Positions 22,601-36,000 of a stretch of DNA of 64,000 nt are shown here, piece after piece. Within the stretch, counting starts at the first letter, position 1, and each line of letters starts with the position of its first letter. The notes beneath the pieces are model-generated. The model worked only from the letters and a program-made list of their open reading frames with translations. It did not search any database and had not been told where the DNA came from. This DNA is from Cristatella mucedo. Lineage: Eukaryota; Bryozoa; Phylactolaemata; Cristatellidae. The stretch lies in NCBI GenBank assembly GCA_009760855.2, contig WPIO01000063.1:1175001-1239000 (forward strand). Direction: 5' to 3'. Position numbers and translations under genes: made by a program.

Positions 22601-25600
22601 CAAAGAAGAGGTACAACTGAGCGTCATCCGCATAGAAGTGAAAGCCTAGATTGTGCTTGGCAGTCGCATCAGCAAGAGGGAGAGTATAAACCGTGAAAAG
22701 AACCGGACCTGGCACTGAGCCCTGAGGTAACCCATATTTCAGAGGTACCTTAAATGATCATTGACCATTCACGTCAATACTCTGCAGTCTCCCACTGAGA
22801 TAGGACCTTAACCATCGCAGAGCAGTGCCAGTGATGCCCAGGCGAGATGACAGGCGCTCTAGAAGAACTTTGTGATCGATGGAATCAAAAGCTGCCGAAA
22901 GATCGAGCAAAACGAGCAGAGATACTCTACTCATGCCTGCATTCCTAAGTAGGTCGTTGTATACCCGAAGCAATGCTGATTCTGTGGAGTGATTAGCTCT
23001 AAAGCCAGACTGGAACTTACTAGCAAGGTGTGAGGTTTCGATATATGAGTTAAGCTGGTCCGCTACGACCGGTTCCAGTGTCTTTGATAGGAATGGTGGA
23101 AGGGAGACTGGGCGGTAGTTGCTTAAGTTCTCTTGGTCCAGTGTTGATTTCTTGAGAAGTGGCCTGACTACAGCTCTTTTGAAAGGTGCTGGGACATGAC
23201 CTGATGCTAAGGACATATTAATGATTTTAGTTATTCATCGCAGCAGCAGATCAATGCAACGTAGGAGCAGGACACTGGGAATAAGGTCCAGAGGACTTGT
23301 TGTCTTCTTTGATTGAGATACGAGCTTCAGGACTAGATCACTAGTGACCTGCTTAAATGTAGACATTGAGGTGCAGCCAGGAATCGGGGTACAGCATTCT
23401 ACTAGAGATGTTGTCATCACAGGGATGGATTCCCTGATCTTGTCTATCTTCTGCACAAAGAATCGAGAGAAGCGATCGGCTAGATCATCATCACAACGGT
23501 CATCAGGTAAGGAGCTAACCTGGGAGCGGTTGAGGAGATGGTTTATCGTCGACATCAGCATTTTTGGATTGTGCATCTGTGATTCAACAAAGTTTTTATA
23601 GAAGCTAGACTTGGCCTTTGCTAGGATCGATTGGTACGACGAGGTACGCTAGGATCGATTGGTCCCAGTCCTCGCATGCCTGTCGATGGTCAGTCAGTCC
23701 TTATCTTTTGTATGCTTTTTCAAGCTTTCGCTTAGTAGAGGTGCAAACTCGTCGAGCGTGTCAGCTAGTGTCGTGTTGTAGCTATCTACCAATGATGACA
23801 AATCGGAGGGAGGACTGAGCAGCAGAAGTGAAGTAGATATTCTCGCACGGACAGCATCGATGTCAAGGGCCTTGAGGTTTCGCGATTCACAGGTTATTTT
23901 AGAGGAGGTGGGCACACACTGTAGATTGAATGAGATCTGCATGTGGTCAGATAAGCAGGATTTGGTAATAATTGGTGATGACAAAGTGCAGTTGTAGGAT
24001 AAAATCTGGTCGAGTGTGTGACCCTTGATGTGAGTAGGGCCATGCACATGAGCCACAAGAGACAATGAGTCAGTCAATGCACGAAGTTCGGGGCTGAAGG
24101 CGTCAGATAAGTTATCAAAGTGAACGTTGAAATCACCCATAGCGAGGAAGGATCGATTTCTTGCACACAGAATCGAAATGAGATCGGAGAAATCTGAGGT
24201 AAAGGAGAATTGGTACCTGATGGGCGATAGACTACTGCCACCACCGGTAGCTCGTTTTCGGGTGAGACTAAGACAATCGATTCAAAAGACTGCATCGAGG
24301 GTACTGCAAATGGCTTGAAGCTAAATTTTGAACGCACGATCACAGCAACTCCACCTCTAGTTTTGATAGATCTGGGGGGGGGGGTGAAAGAATGAGAAAC
24401 CAGTTGGATTAGCGTCTTTAATTGTCGGGCAGTTTATCGATTTTAGCCAAGTTTCAGTTAGGGCAAGCAGGTCGAGACCGTTTTCAGAAATAAGGTCGCT
24501 TATTACCAGAGGTTTATTGCACATTGAGCGAGCATTCCAAAGGTAAGCATTTAGTCGGGCCGATGGAGTTATAACAGGCCTGATGACCACTGAGTTAGAG
24601 AGGTTCACAGTGACGCATGTGGGGGAGCGTGCTGAGCGGTTCGAGACAATGCTATGAATACCAAACGAGCGGGTACTCAGCTCTAAGTTCCCGCCCAACG
24701 AGTGGCGTCTGAGCTGGCGGTTCCGGCCACCCAGGCGGCTCCGGGATGCTTTTCTATTGTTAATGCATAGTTCACGAATCTTAGCAACAGCATTAATACC
24801 TAGGATTGCATTCAATCTACGATGGCGAAGTGATACCAGCTGCTGACGATCATAACTAACGTGCAGGTTACTAGCCACCGGCGTAGCTAAGGCAGCCGCC
24901 GGCGTGGGAGACCCAGGAGCCCGAAGCGATAAGCGTTTAGATGTTCATTGGCACGTAATTTCTTACGCGCTACGGTCAAATAACAATCAGAATAACTTTA
25001 AGCAGGTCATAGCTGTATCGTTTCCGCATACGACGCTTGCAAGAACTTCGGTTTTCGGAAGAATTCTGCAACGAACTCGAGCGCACGTGAGAGCTCTCAA
25101 TTAATTCTCCTCGGCTTGGCTTATACGACGTAAGGTTGTCCATTTCGCTGCCGGTGGATATTTCTCAACACGGCCTCGGAGCGGTCTTTTTGCGAAACCA
25201 GGGATCCGCAGCCTCTGCGTCTCGAACGAAACCACCAGTTCAGCAGCGATATTCTCAAATAGAAAAGACGGTGATGGCTGTTTCATTTGGCCGCGAAAGT
25301 TGACACCAGTATGTCTATGGGCACAGCTTCATAGGGAGAATGCGATGATGAACCACTACTTGGCATCTTTAATAAGCCTATCGCCGTTCACCACGCTTGC
25401 ATCGTTCGAGACTTGGCTGCCTTCGCTATCACTTACCCTAGTCCCTAAGCCAGGGCAGGAGCTCGTCATAGCAGCAGCCCCAGGCTGCATCCAAATATCG
25501 CTACACAGGCAGACCTGCGAGTGACGAGGTGGATCAGATTACTGCTGTTTTTCACCAGATACCAGTACTGGCGTGCGATCAACTCGAAGCGTGCAGACGA

Positions 25601-28600
25601 GCAACAGCTGACCACGTGACACTCTCAGCGTTGCTTTCACTCTTTGCGAAAGGGCGGCCAGAGATTTGAGGCCATACTCTCGGTCATTTCGCCACCCGGC
25701 TTTGCAGCTCCTTCATGAAGGTTGTTTTGGTACTGTCAAAACTTTCATGTTTGCTGAAACTTCAGTCTACTAGCCTGGATGCGTTAGCGACATCGAGGAT
25801 ATAGCGGTAGCTTGCAGTAATTGTCAAGAGATCCGAAACCCTCACCCGCCTGTGACCTCTACGGTGCATGCAGTCCCGAAATACCCGTACCAGAAGCTGG
25901 CAGTTGACCTGATCCATCGCGATGGAAGTGATTACATGCTGACTGTCGATTATTACAGCAAATGGGTCACTATAGTTACAGTCTCAGTAGTGCAAACGGA
26001 GGATGTCCTGAAAATCTCCGATTCAGTATTCGCAAACTTCGGGATCCCGGAGGAACTAGTGAGTGACAATGGCCCGCAGTTCGCTATTACCGAGTTTCGA
26101 GACTTTATTGCTCGTTTGAGTGCTCGGATTATTGCTACTTCGAACCAGTGTTATACTCAGAAGAAGGGGCTGGTGAAGCGATTCAGCCAGATCGTAAAGG
26201 GAACACTTACGAAAATGTTCAGCGAGGGTGAATCCCCGAGTGCAGTCCTGCAATCCACCGCTATGAACGTGCCCATTGGGGATGGACTTCCTACGCCAGC
26301 CACTTTAGCGTAGGTTGGTCGTTTGAGGATCGTATTGCCTCTTGGTAAGCAAGCATTAGTACCTTGCTTGGAAGCATTGTCAATGGTTAGCCAACTGCTA
26401 GCTGCTAGACAGGATGACAGCGACGGCCCATGAAGTGACCATTCGGTACTAATTCCATTCGAAAAGTTACTCGTTCGTGCGGGCGAGTAATTGATCCCAG
26501 CTGAAGTCGCGGGCCAACATAACTCACCAAGATCTTACCTGCTGAGATTAGCAAGCGGACAAATGGTCACACAAAATCAAATGGCCACCAACTAGACTGC
26601 TGAAAGCTGGACTTCGAAACCTTCTTTATTATTATGCAACGAACAACAGCTCAGTTCCTGCATCTCCGATGTCTGTTAATCGTCCGGTCACTGCAGGCAA
26701 TCCAGTCCTATCACTTTCACCAAATAGGAGTAAGACAGGCAGACATGTAGACAATCAAACTGTCGCTACGTCGCTAGTGACGCTAGCGATCCTCCTTTTC
26801 AATTGCTGACTGGTCTCATCGAGCCAAAAATTGTGGACTCTGCCACAACTTATCTGTCGTCGAACAGCACAACCGCTAGAAGCTGTCGGGTCTCGAGGCA
26901 GCCTCACCACCTTGAGCACTATGCCGAGTCGGCTGCTGATGCGAACTGCATGCTTTTGGTCTTTTCTATGCGTATACACTGTATTTGTGTTTGGTGCAAA
27001 GGAGGAAGCTGTAGTAAAGCCAATCTATGCAATTCGCAGGCGCATCTCGCCTTAAGGCAGCTTCGCTGTAAAAACCATGGATGGCAGCTCCTATGCCGAG
27101 TGGTGACTAATGAGTTTTGTTACAGCCCTGCTGCACTGCATTTCCGTCCGTCGTAAGGGTATTCCGTGAATGCCGTGCTGATGTGCACAAGCCATCCACG
27201 ATTCAAAATCCAGAATGATTGCTATTTATATTAAATTCGACCAAGCAATAGTCCGGAATTAGGTAACTCAAGATGGTAGACGGTCATATATGGAATTGGG
27301 CTAGCACGGATTATGGCAGCCTTAGATAAGGCACAGCATTATCTTTGAAATTATCTTTTTATTCCATATGCTGTCCACCTTTATTATTTCATATGCTGTC
27401 CACCTATAGTATTCCATATGCTGTCCGCCTTCCTAACTGGAACCGATACATTTTCCAGCCGCTTGCAAAGTGCCATTTCCGAAAATTCTTGGGCTCAGTT
27501 TTCAAATAATCTAATCCTAAGATCGATACGAAGTTAGACACATAGCAGTCGTCATTGTCATCATCTCATATCTAAATTCTCTCTAGCACGGGCCGGCGCC
27601 ATTTTATTAAAATCATGTATCGCCTCTTGACTGCCGCTGGTCGATAGCTCCGGCAAGCTTCAAAGCAGGCTTGTTATCTCTAGGTGGCGGTCAGGCGCAC
27701 GAGTAAACTTGGCTTAGACAACTGCTAAATTTGCCACCAAAAACACCCATGAGCTGTTTACCACGGACATATCCGTGCATTTTCCTTCTGACTAAAGAAT
27801 ATGCTTTCATTGTAATGCTCCTGACTCGTTAATTGTTGTAAAATCCGTTGGTGCCCGTAGGCTCGTACGCCAAAAAAGTGGTTTGATCGCATTTTGACTT
27901 TCTAGACTTTGCTTTTCCACCCATAGCGAGGAGCATAAGTAAAGCAAACGCTAGCGGATGGTAAAGCCTTAATTATGTAGCAGCAGATGAACCTTGGCGG
28001 CCATTACCTCGCTTGCAGCAGGCACAATGGCACTATGGGATTGTTATCTGCAGGACTCGAACCCACGATCGGAGTCCCCCGATCTGGGATCGAGTGCAAG
28101 CCCCTTACCCCTACGCTAAGACCCAGACGATTGTCCGGTTGTCTGTATTAGTCTCGCAGTTAGTAGGTAGAGCCTGGCACTATTTACCAAGAGTAGTTTC
28201 CATGCTCAGTGCAGTTGTTCAGCAGCCCTGCAAATGCACATTCAAAGGTCCTTCCCTAAACGTGCGTAACGTCTAGAGTTTTCGCCAGCAGCTAAGCTAT
28301 TTCAGTTATCCACAAAGTACAGTGACAAGCCTCTTCTTTCTTTTGGACTCTGTTCAAATTGGCCAAAGTCCTCATCGAGGTAACGATGGTATTCGGCATG
28401 CAAATGGCAGCTGGTGGCCTGGCCGCCACCCAATTGGTTTTCAAAAGAAATTAAGTCCTCATAGTTTTAGAGATATCCGAGGAACTATATCTTGTACAAT
28501 CATTTAAAACATTCAGCAGCTTTAAAGAGCATCTTGTGAATACGCCTGTATTTCTCGGCACTTCGCGTAGGCTGAAAACAAAGTATATTACGCTGATAAT

Positions 28601-29558
28601 AATAATATAATAACACTTGATAGAGCGCCCTCAGAGAGCACAGTCTCTCTCTCTCTCTCTCTCTCTGGGTGCTGTGCATTTTCTGCAAAGCTGATTGGTG
28701 TTAAGTCGGAGGTAAAGATTGAGCAACAGAATGAAGCGGCTGAAAAGGGACGCTGCACCCGAAGCCCGATGCATCCGACCAATCGGAGGGAGTCTCTCTG
28801 TGGCCCGGACTTCCGCCAATCAGTCAGAGTCTCTCTTGCTCGGACTCCCACCAATCGATGAAAGTCTCTGTGTCTCATACTCCCACCGATTGGTCGGAGT
28901 CCGAGGGGCAGAGAGAGGACGCGACGAGGCTAGGAGCGAAGCTCGCGGCAGACGAGCCTAACATTCGAGCTTTGCAACGTCATGAAAACATGAAAATCTC
29001 TTATTACTCCCGTCGGCAAGAGGACCGTCGAGGAGAGAGCTACAGGAGAAAGTCGCTCACTCTTAGCTACCGAAGGTCACGGGTTAATGTCCAGTAGCAG
29101 GCAGACCACTGTTGTTGGCATGCGGGGCTATAATTAAATACTGAGGGTGTTCTGCTGCTATGTATACGAGTTTGCCGAATCAGCCACGCTTGTCATCACT
29201 ATAGACCTGATATTGCAAATGCAAGGAATAACTATGTAACATTATGCTTGTCTAATAGTGCCCTCAAATTTAAGATACTATGTGTATAGCTGAGAGTGGA
29301 TAGACCTGATTTACAGCCGATATGGTGAATTCATTTACTTCAAGAAATAGCCTATCGAAATTGATAAGTGGCTACGATGCTAACCGTCGCGTCAGTGGTC
29401 GCGAGTTCAGCTCGGCATACTTATCTTTTTTTGCTTCTCTGCTCGTATTGTAACGCTACCAGCCGCGTTGTTTTATTCCGTGTTATTCTCAATGGCCTAG
29501 CGCAGAGCAGTGCAGAAAGAAAGCGCAGACGCTCCATCCGGCATCCCTTATCGCTCAG

Positions 29559-29628
<70 letters not shown>

Positions 29629-32571
29629 CTCGTTCTGAGCTCTCTCTTTCTCGCTCCCAGCTCTTTTCTCAGAAAGCTGGCTGGCTTTAATGGCGAGGGA
29701 AGAAGCTTCGGCTTACAATATAATAAGAAGCTTTGGCATGCTTACATTTACGCTGCAATGGGAATTATCAGAATAATTGGCTGGCGACCTACTCATACGC
29801 TTGTATTGTATCGGGTCAAAGATTATGAGAGCCAATCTGTGCTGAGCAGCGGCCATCTTTATTTCCCGCCGGCTGCTCGAGCTGTAAAACGGATAGAAGT
29901 TCTTTAAGTGCTGGCCTTTCCATTCGGCAGGTACGCGGTACCACATAGAACACCGAAGCGGGCTCAAGTACGCGACAGCCCGCCCGGCGTCCTTGACCTG
30001 ACTATCCAGGCCTTCGCCGCCATTTACTTATATACGACTGTCATAAATCGCAACAGCCCATAATCCAAAGACAGTGTCATAATCTCAAAGTAGCCACAAG
30101 TGACCACCAAAGTAATGAATTGACACAAGATCAAGCTCACAGCTTGCCGCGCACATGAGATGGCGGGCAGGGGTTCAGGCGCATGCCTCGATTAGGTATG
30201 TAGCTTGAGTACAGATTGGCATAAAGGCGCACCGGCAGACAGGCAGCTTTGTGATTGTGCTCCAACTTACTTCCTACCGAGTGGCCCGCAATACCTTACG
30301 TGCACCAGTTGTGTGACACTGCAACCTACTCTTCTGGCTGTCTAACCAACATATTCTCTCACGTTGCTTGCGACAAAGTTTGCTGCAACCCACTTCATAC
30401 CAAACATCACTTAAGCAACTTTTGTGCCACAGCTAACTCTTGAGAATTAACATTATTTAAGTGGCCCTTTTAGCTTTGTGAAGCTTTAGAAGGAATATAT
30501 CCTCTGTGAATATAACCACGAATCTCTCAACGATTCTCTTTTCCGACCTGAATGAATGAGACACGAGATAACATGCCACGACACCATCCGGTGAGCTAGG
30601 TGGTAGCATCCGATTGACTGTTGAACGTCATGATACCTCTTAAGTATGGGTAGTTAGAAACACTTAACAGTTTGGTTCAACCATAGGGCATTTGGGCGAC
30701 ATATGGTTTTGTCATTGGTTTCTTCTGAGCCACTCTTTGCAGTGTGATGAATGTGTGCAGAACGAAACATGGATTAAAAACCCTGTAGCTTAGCGTGTAG
30801 TTGTTGCAAAGTTGCCCTATCACCCAGCTATAAAGTCTGGTAGAGGGTAGAACGGCTACTACGGTGACGAAAGTTTCGCAGAGAATCTCCTCATTCCTAT
30901 TGAATGAAACAATATTGAATGTCATCGGCAGTATTTGCCTCTTCTCTTTTAACGTGTCATTATGGCCTAGAACTTCATTAAAACTTCTATGTATGCCAGT
31001 TTAGCATGTATATGGTGAATCTGTGCGCGAGTGGTGTTTAAAACCTGTCTCATGTAGTTTTCATGAATTCCGAATAGACCCAATTCTGAGAAGATGCTAT
31101 GGGAATTTACTACTTGTCATTGATCAAAACTGATTAAGATATTACCTTTTGTTTTAAGGATTGTTTCTTTTGTGTATTACATTTATTAAAATGAATTTTA
31201 ATTGTCGTTTAACAGGTCGAGCTCCATATTCTAAATTTATGTCGGACCAAGCTGTTGTTCATGTATTGGCCGTTTGTTAGCAGTTAGTTTGAAGCTAGTT
31301 CATTCATTAAACAGTTTTGCTGCACAGCTGACTCTGAAATCATTTGTGGGCATTAGCCTTTAGTCGTAGATTCTCTTTATTCGTGCTACAAACTATTTCC
31401 TAAGCATCTTAATATTCACTAACGATCTTATTTCTTTTGTGTTTTATCTGGAAGTTCACTACTATGTTCTAAATGGGTTTTTGTTTTGTGATATAGGAGA
31501 ATATGACTTCAGCTACGACTGCAAAACCTACGCTACTGTTGGTGTGGATTGTGACCTTGATAGGTCTGGATCAGCTGAGGTCACGTGGTATCTCGATGGT
31601 ATTCCTATGCCTGGTGGGAAACTTTCCCACCAATTGGTTGTGTTCAATATTTGGAGAGCAAATTCTACCAGCTTCGTGCTCTGGAAAATGAAAATCATAG
31701 GCTGGTGCGATTTCAAGGTTTACAACCTAACTTGTTCAGTTAACGAAGCCAGTTTATCGAAGTCGACTTACATATGCGCTACATACGGCATTCGAGGTAA
31801 GTAGCTTGTGAGCGCCTTTTACTCACTTTCTATTAATGATTTTTTTAAATCTTTTTTCTAAGGTATAAATTTAATAATATCCTAAATTAATCCAATTCAA
31901 TATCATATCTATCACATCACATAAAACCACGAAAAGAGCTAACGACCCTCACTGCCAATCCTTGCCCCGGAGAATCTCAGCGTGTATTATTGGGTCCGCT
32001 ATTCTGCTTCATCGACTTCCGCTGACGTAGTACGCTCACAGGGTACAGCGGATCCAATATATAAAGATTTATTAAAATATTTAATGTGCGTATGTATATA
32101 CATTAGCCAGCGGTGCCATGCCCTGCCCGGGGTCGCGGGTGCTACCCGGGCCTCCCGGTTCAGAAACTAGGACCGCACGGCTTCCTAGCCGGTAATGGCG
32201 TCATAGACGTAGTGCCACCTTAAAACCGTCCTTCCTGCGCCTGGGATGCCGAGGTCGGTCTGGCAAGCTTCATTACTTGGCCGCCAGCTGCCGAAAGCCT
32301 TGACCACGAGGGCCTTACCACTTCCGACCGGTAGCCAGAAATCAGGAAAGACCGGGCAATGGCTGCATATAATATATATAAGAATAAATAAATAAATAAA
32401 TAAATATATATATATATAATTCATTTATATAGCGCCCCAAGAGAACTTAATCTCTATTCAGGATACAGAACAGCTCATTTCTTTATATTTATATTTATAT
32501 ATATATATAATTCATTTATATAGCGCCCCAAGAGAACTTAATCTCTATTCAGGATACAGAACAGCTCATTT

Positions 32572-32610
<39 letters not shown>

Positions 32611-32905
32611 GCCTGAATAGAGATTAGGTTCTCTTGGGGCGCTATATAAATGAATTGTATATATATTATATATATATATATAAAGCGCCTGAATAGAGAT
32701 TAAGTTCTCTTGGGGCGCTATATAAATGAATTATATATATAAAGAAATGAGCTGTCTGTATATAGATATATATATATATCTCTATATATATATATATATA
32801 TAATGAGACATGTCATTTTTATATATATATATAAAGCGCCTGAATAGAGATTAAGTTCTCTTGGGGCGCTATATAAATGAATTATATATATAAAGAAATG
32901 AGCTG

Positions 32906-32955
<50 letters not shown>

Positions 32956-33026
32956 CAGCTCATTTCTTTATATATATATAAAGCGCCTGAATAGAGATTA
33001 AGTTCTCTTGGGGCGCTATATAAATG

Positions 33027-33080
<54 letters not shown>

Positions 33081-36000
33081 AAACGAGCTGTCTGTATATG
33101 TATATATATATATATATATATAAGTAAACAGACAGCTCATTTCTGCCCATTAATTGTGCTTTACAACCTGCTGCGGTGACAGCTTATTTCGAAAAGGCAT
33201 CTTCCGGTCTCGGGATAGGGGCGTGCGTAGACGCTGGCGGGCGAGGACTGTCCAAGACGTAGAGGTTTAGACGCCTCGGCTAAAAGAGCGTAGCAGCAGC
33301 AGCGTGCAGCCTGCGAGGCACCGGTCGGCGTGCCGAGGTTTCGGCTTCGAAACGAGTTCGGCAAGCACCAGACAGTGGTGGCTGCCTGACCGCCAATGAA
33401 TTCCATAAAAGAACTATCCTTCTCTCTGGATGAAGCTTACCGAAATTTCGGGTTTTAATATTTTCCCCTCATTAAATAGATCGAGGCATCACTGTGTCCT
33501 AATGAATACTCATTCTAATGGCGCTATATCTACAGGATGGTGTATTTCAATTGAAAAAGCCCATAGAAAAAGTATATGCCAAGAGTATGCTGGCTCGTTG
33601 CAGCAGCTAATGCAATATTCTGCCGTTCTATGCATAGGAAGTAGAGGACAGAGGATGCTCTACTGGTCCGGTAACATTCAGTCGTGTTGTGTGGGGGTCA
33701 GGTCGCATAAGCCAGACCAGTCACCTGTAGAGTCCCACAAGGGTCCGGCCTTGGTATTTTGCTCTCCTCCATTTATATTTGTATATCTATTTATATTATT
33801 TATATATATCCATTGTTATATTGCTATATTGTTACATCCATTTATATCCAATATTTAACCTCTGGGAAAAGTGATTCGGGCCAATGGAATAGGTTACCAC
33901 TTTAATGCCGACGAAACTCAGCTGTATTTGCCATTCAAACCGTAGGAGACTGCTGCAGCAACCGATAAACTGAATGCTTGCCTTGGCGAAATTCCATCCT
34001 GGATGTCGGCAAATTACGTTAAACTAAACCAAACGGAACTGCTATTCATAGTACACCCCAATCGTATGGTTGAACTAGAAGACTTTGCTCTTCTAATAGG
34101 CGATGCTTTTATTAGACTAGCACCGCATGCTAGGAGTTTAGATGTCGTCTTAGCCATCACGTCCGATCTCTATCTAAGATAACGAACTGTCTCCGATGTT
34201 GGCGTGCAAAAAAAATAAAAATTTCTCTAGTTTTCCCTCGGCTAAATTATTACAATTCTCTTTTGGCTGGGATACCTAAAAAAGCCATTAGGCCACTACA
34301 CCTGGAGATGAATGTGGCTACAAGGCTTGCTTACAAATTCCAAAGGTTTGGCTGTGTGTCTCTTTTGCCGAAGGAGCTTCTGTGGCTTCCAGTTGATCGA
34401 CGGATTCAAAGTAAAGTTCTTACAAGGTGACCAACGGGGCTTCAGACTCATCGAGAGCTCAGATGCACTATAGATAATAAATTAGCCGATCGTTGACAGG
34501 CGCCGCAGCACGCGCGAGAATGCAGAGCTTCCCGGAAGTAAAACTACTTTTCACGTGAGCGAGAAAATTTTATATTTATTTTAAAACGCAAAATTAGAAA
34601 TGGCAGCTGATGCGTCCGCCGGCTTTTTATTACCCCCAACCTCCACGAAATGCAAAAGCGCTAAAGAGAAAGAAGATAACATGGCATGTTGGTTCTTGGG
34701 ATCTAATCGTACGCACCCCGGAAACCTGATGAATTCTAGAAACTTACTAACTTATCCGTTATACGGAACATAAAAGCTGCACAAACGATTCCCTAACCTT
34801 CACTTGTTCTGAAAAATTGATTTCGCCTATAAGTATTCTTTAATATAGCTCGAACTATCACTGTCCTTACTCTGTTTGATTATACCATGGGAATGAAATT
34901 TCGTTGTGCTAGGGCATGAAGTGCCACGTCCTCGATTCATAAAAAGTCAACATTTAACAATAGCTGTGGCGAAAATGGAACTCGGGAAAGGAAAAGATTT
35001 GCAATTTAATGGAGGATTTCGTTCTAGAACGGACAGAGTCAATTCAGATAAAAGTATGTTGCAGAGTTGCGTAGGATGCGGGCGTGCTGACGAGAAAGTT
35101 CGAAGGTACTCAATGATAATGCAGCAATAATCAAAGAACACAATCAATCGGCCGATTGTACATAGAGTAAAGCTACAAAGTCAGTAGATGCGGATGATGC
35201 GGATGCGGACGTGCATCGCTGAAAGGCCCGAAAAAAACACGAAAGGCCCGAAAAAACACGAAAGGCCCGAAAAAACACGAAAGGCCCGAAAAAAAGGAAA
35301 GGCCCGAAAAAACATGAAAGGCCCGAAAAACCTTGCCAGATAATTCAGCATTGCACAGGAGGTATTTCACTGAAGAAACCTCGTGGCCTAGGTCATCTAA
35401 GGGCAATACATTAGCTTCTAACTTTCTGTTCGTTGCGTGAGATGAAGTCCGTTTGCGGCCGCATGCGTACCGAAAGCCGCCAGGGCATTGATTGGGCTAG
35501 TGATAACTATTGCGCAACACCCACTTTGTCTTGGTGGCTTTGTGGGATTACATGCGGATATACATCCCGCTGACCATTAAAATTATTGCATCAGCATGAA
35601 CGCTTCAGAATCTCATACGAGTGCTTAATTTACTTGCATCTGCATATTGAACAATGCTCAGCGTTACGCCAGCAAGCTTTTAGTTTATTATTTTTGGTAA
35701 CAGGAAAAAAACTACTGGCCCGAGAGACGTTTTGGCGAAAGCAGCGGTCATATGGCTCCGTTCCTTGACTCAATAAATTGGATTGAACAGGCTTTTGGTA
35801 AAGCTGAAACATTCTCGCTGTGTAAGGCTAAGTTTGTTCATCGTGAGCCTGTGCAAGCTAATTTACTTTTCGAGATTAAAATCAGTCATGATTTTCAGCG
35901 CTCTCTGGAAAAAATATTTATCATTTGCTTTTTGTGTGTTCGGCACGCTACACCTATACAGTGTTCTATATAAATGCTCAGTCTCTTTCTCGCTTATGCG

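Noticed and set aside
28049-28127. Functional tRNA gene on the minus strand
   Set aside because: A and B boxes are present, but the ends cannot form an acceptor stem, so I call it tRNA-like only.
29368-29907. Possible signal peptide [20 protein letters not shown]
   Set aside because: No ATG-led frame with a suitable donor follows; the frame continues into a (CT)n tract.
35219-35332. CRISPR-like array
   Set aside because: Units are contiguous without spacers and the window is animal DNA; it is a simple tandem repeat.
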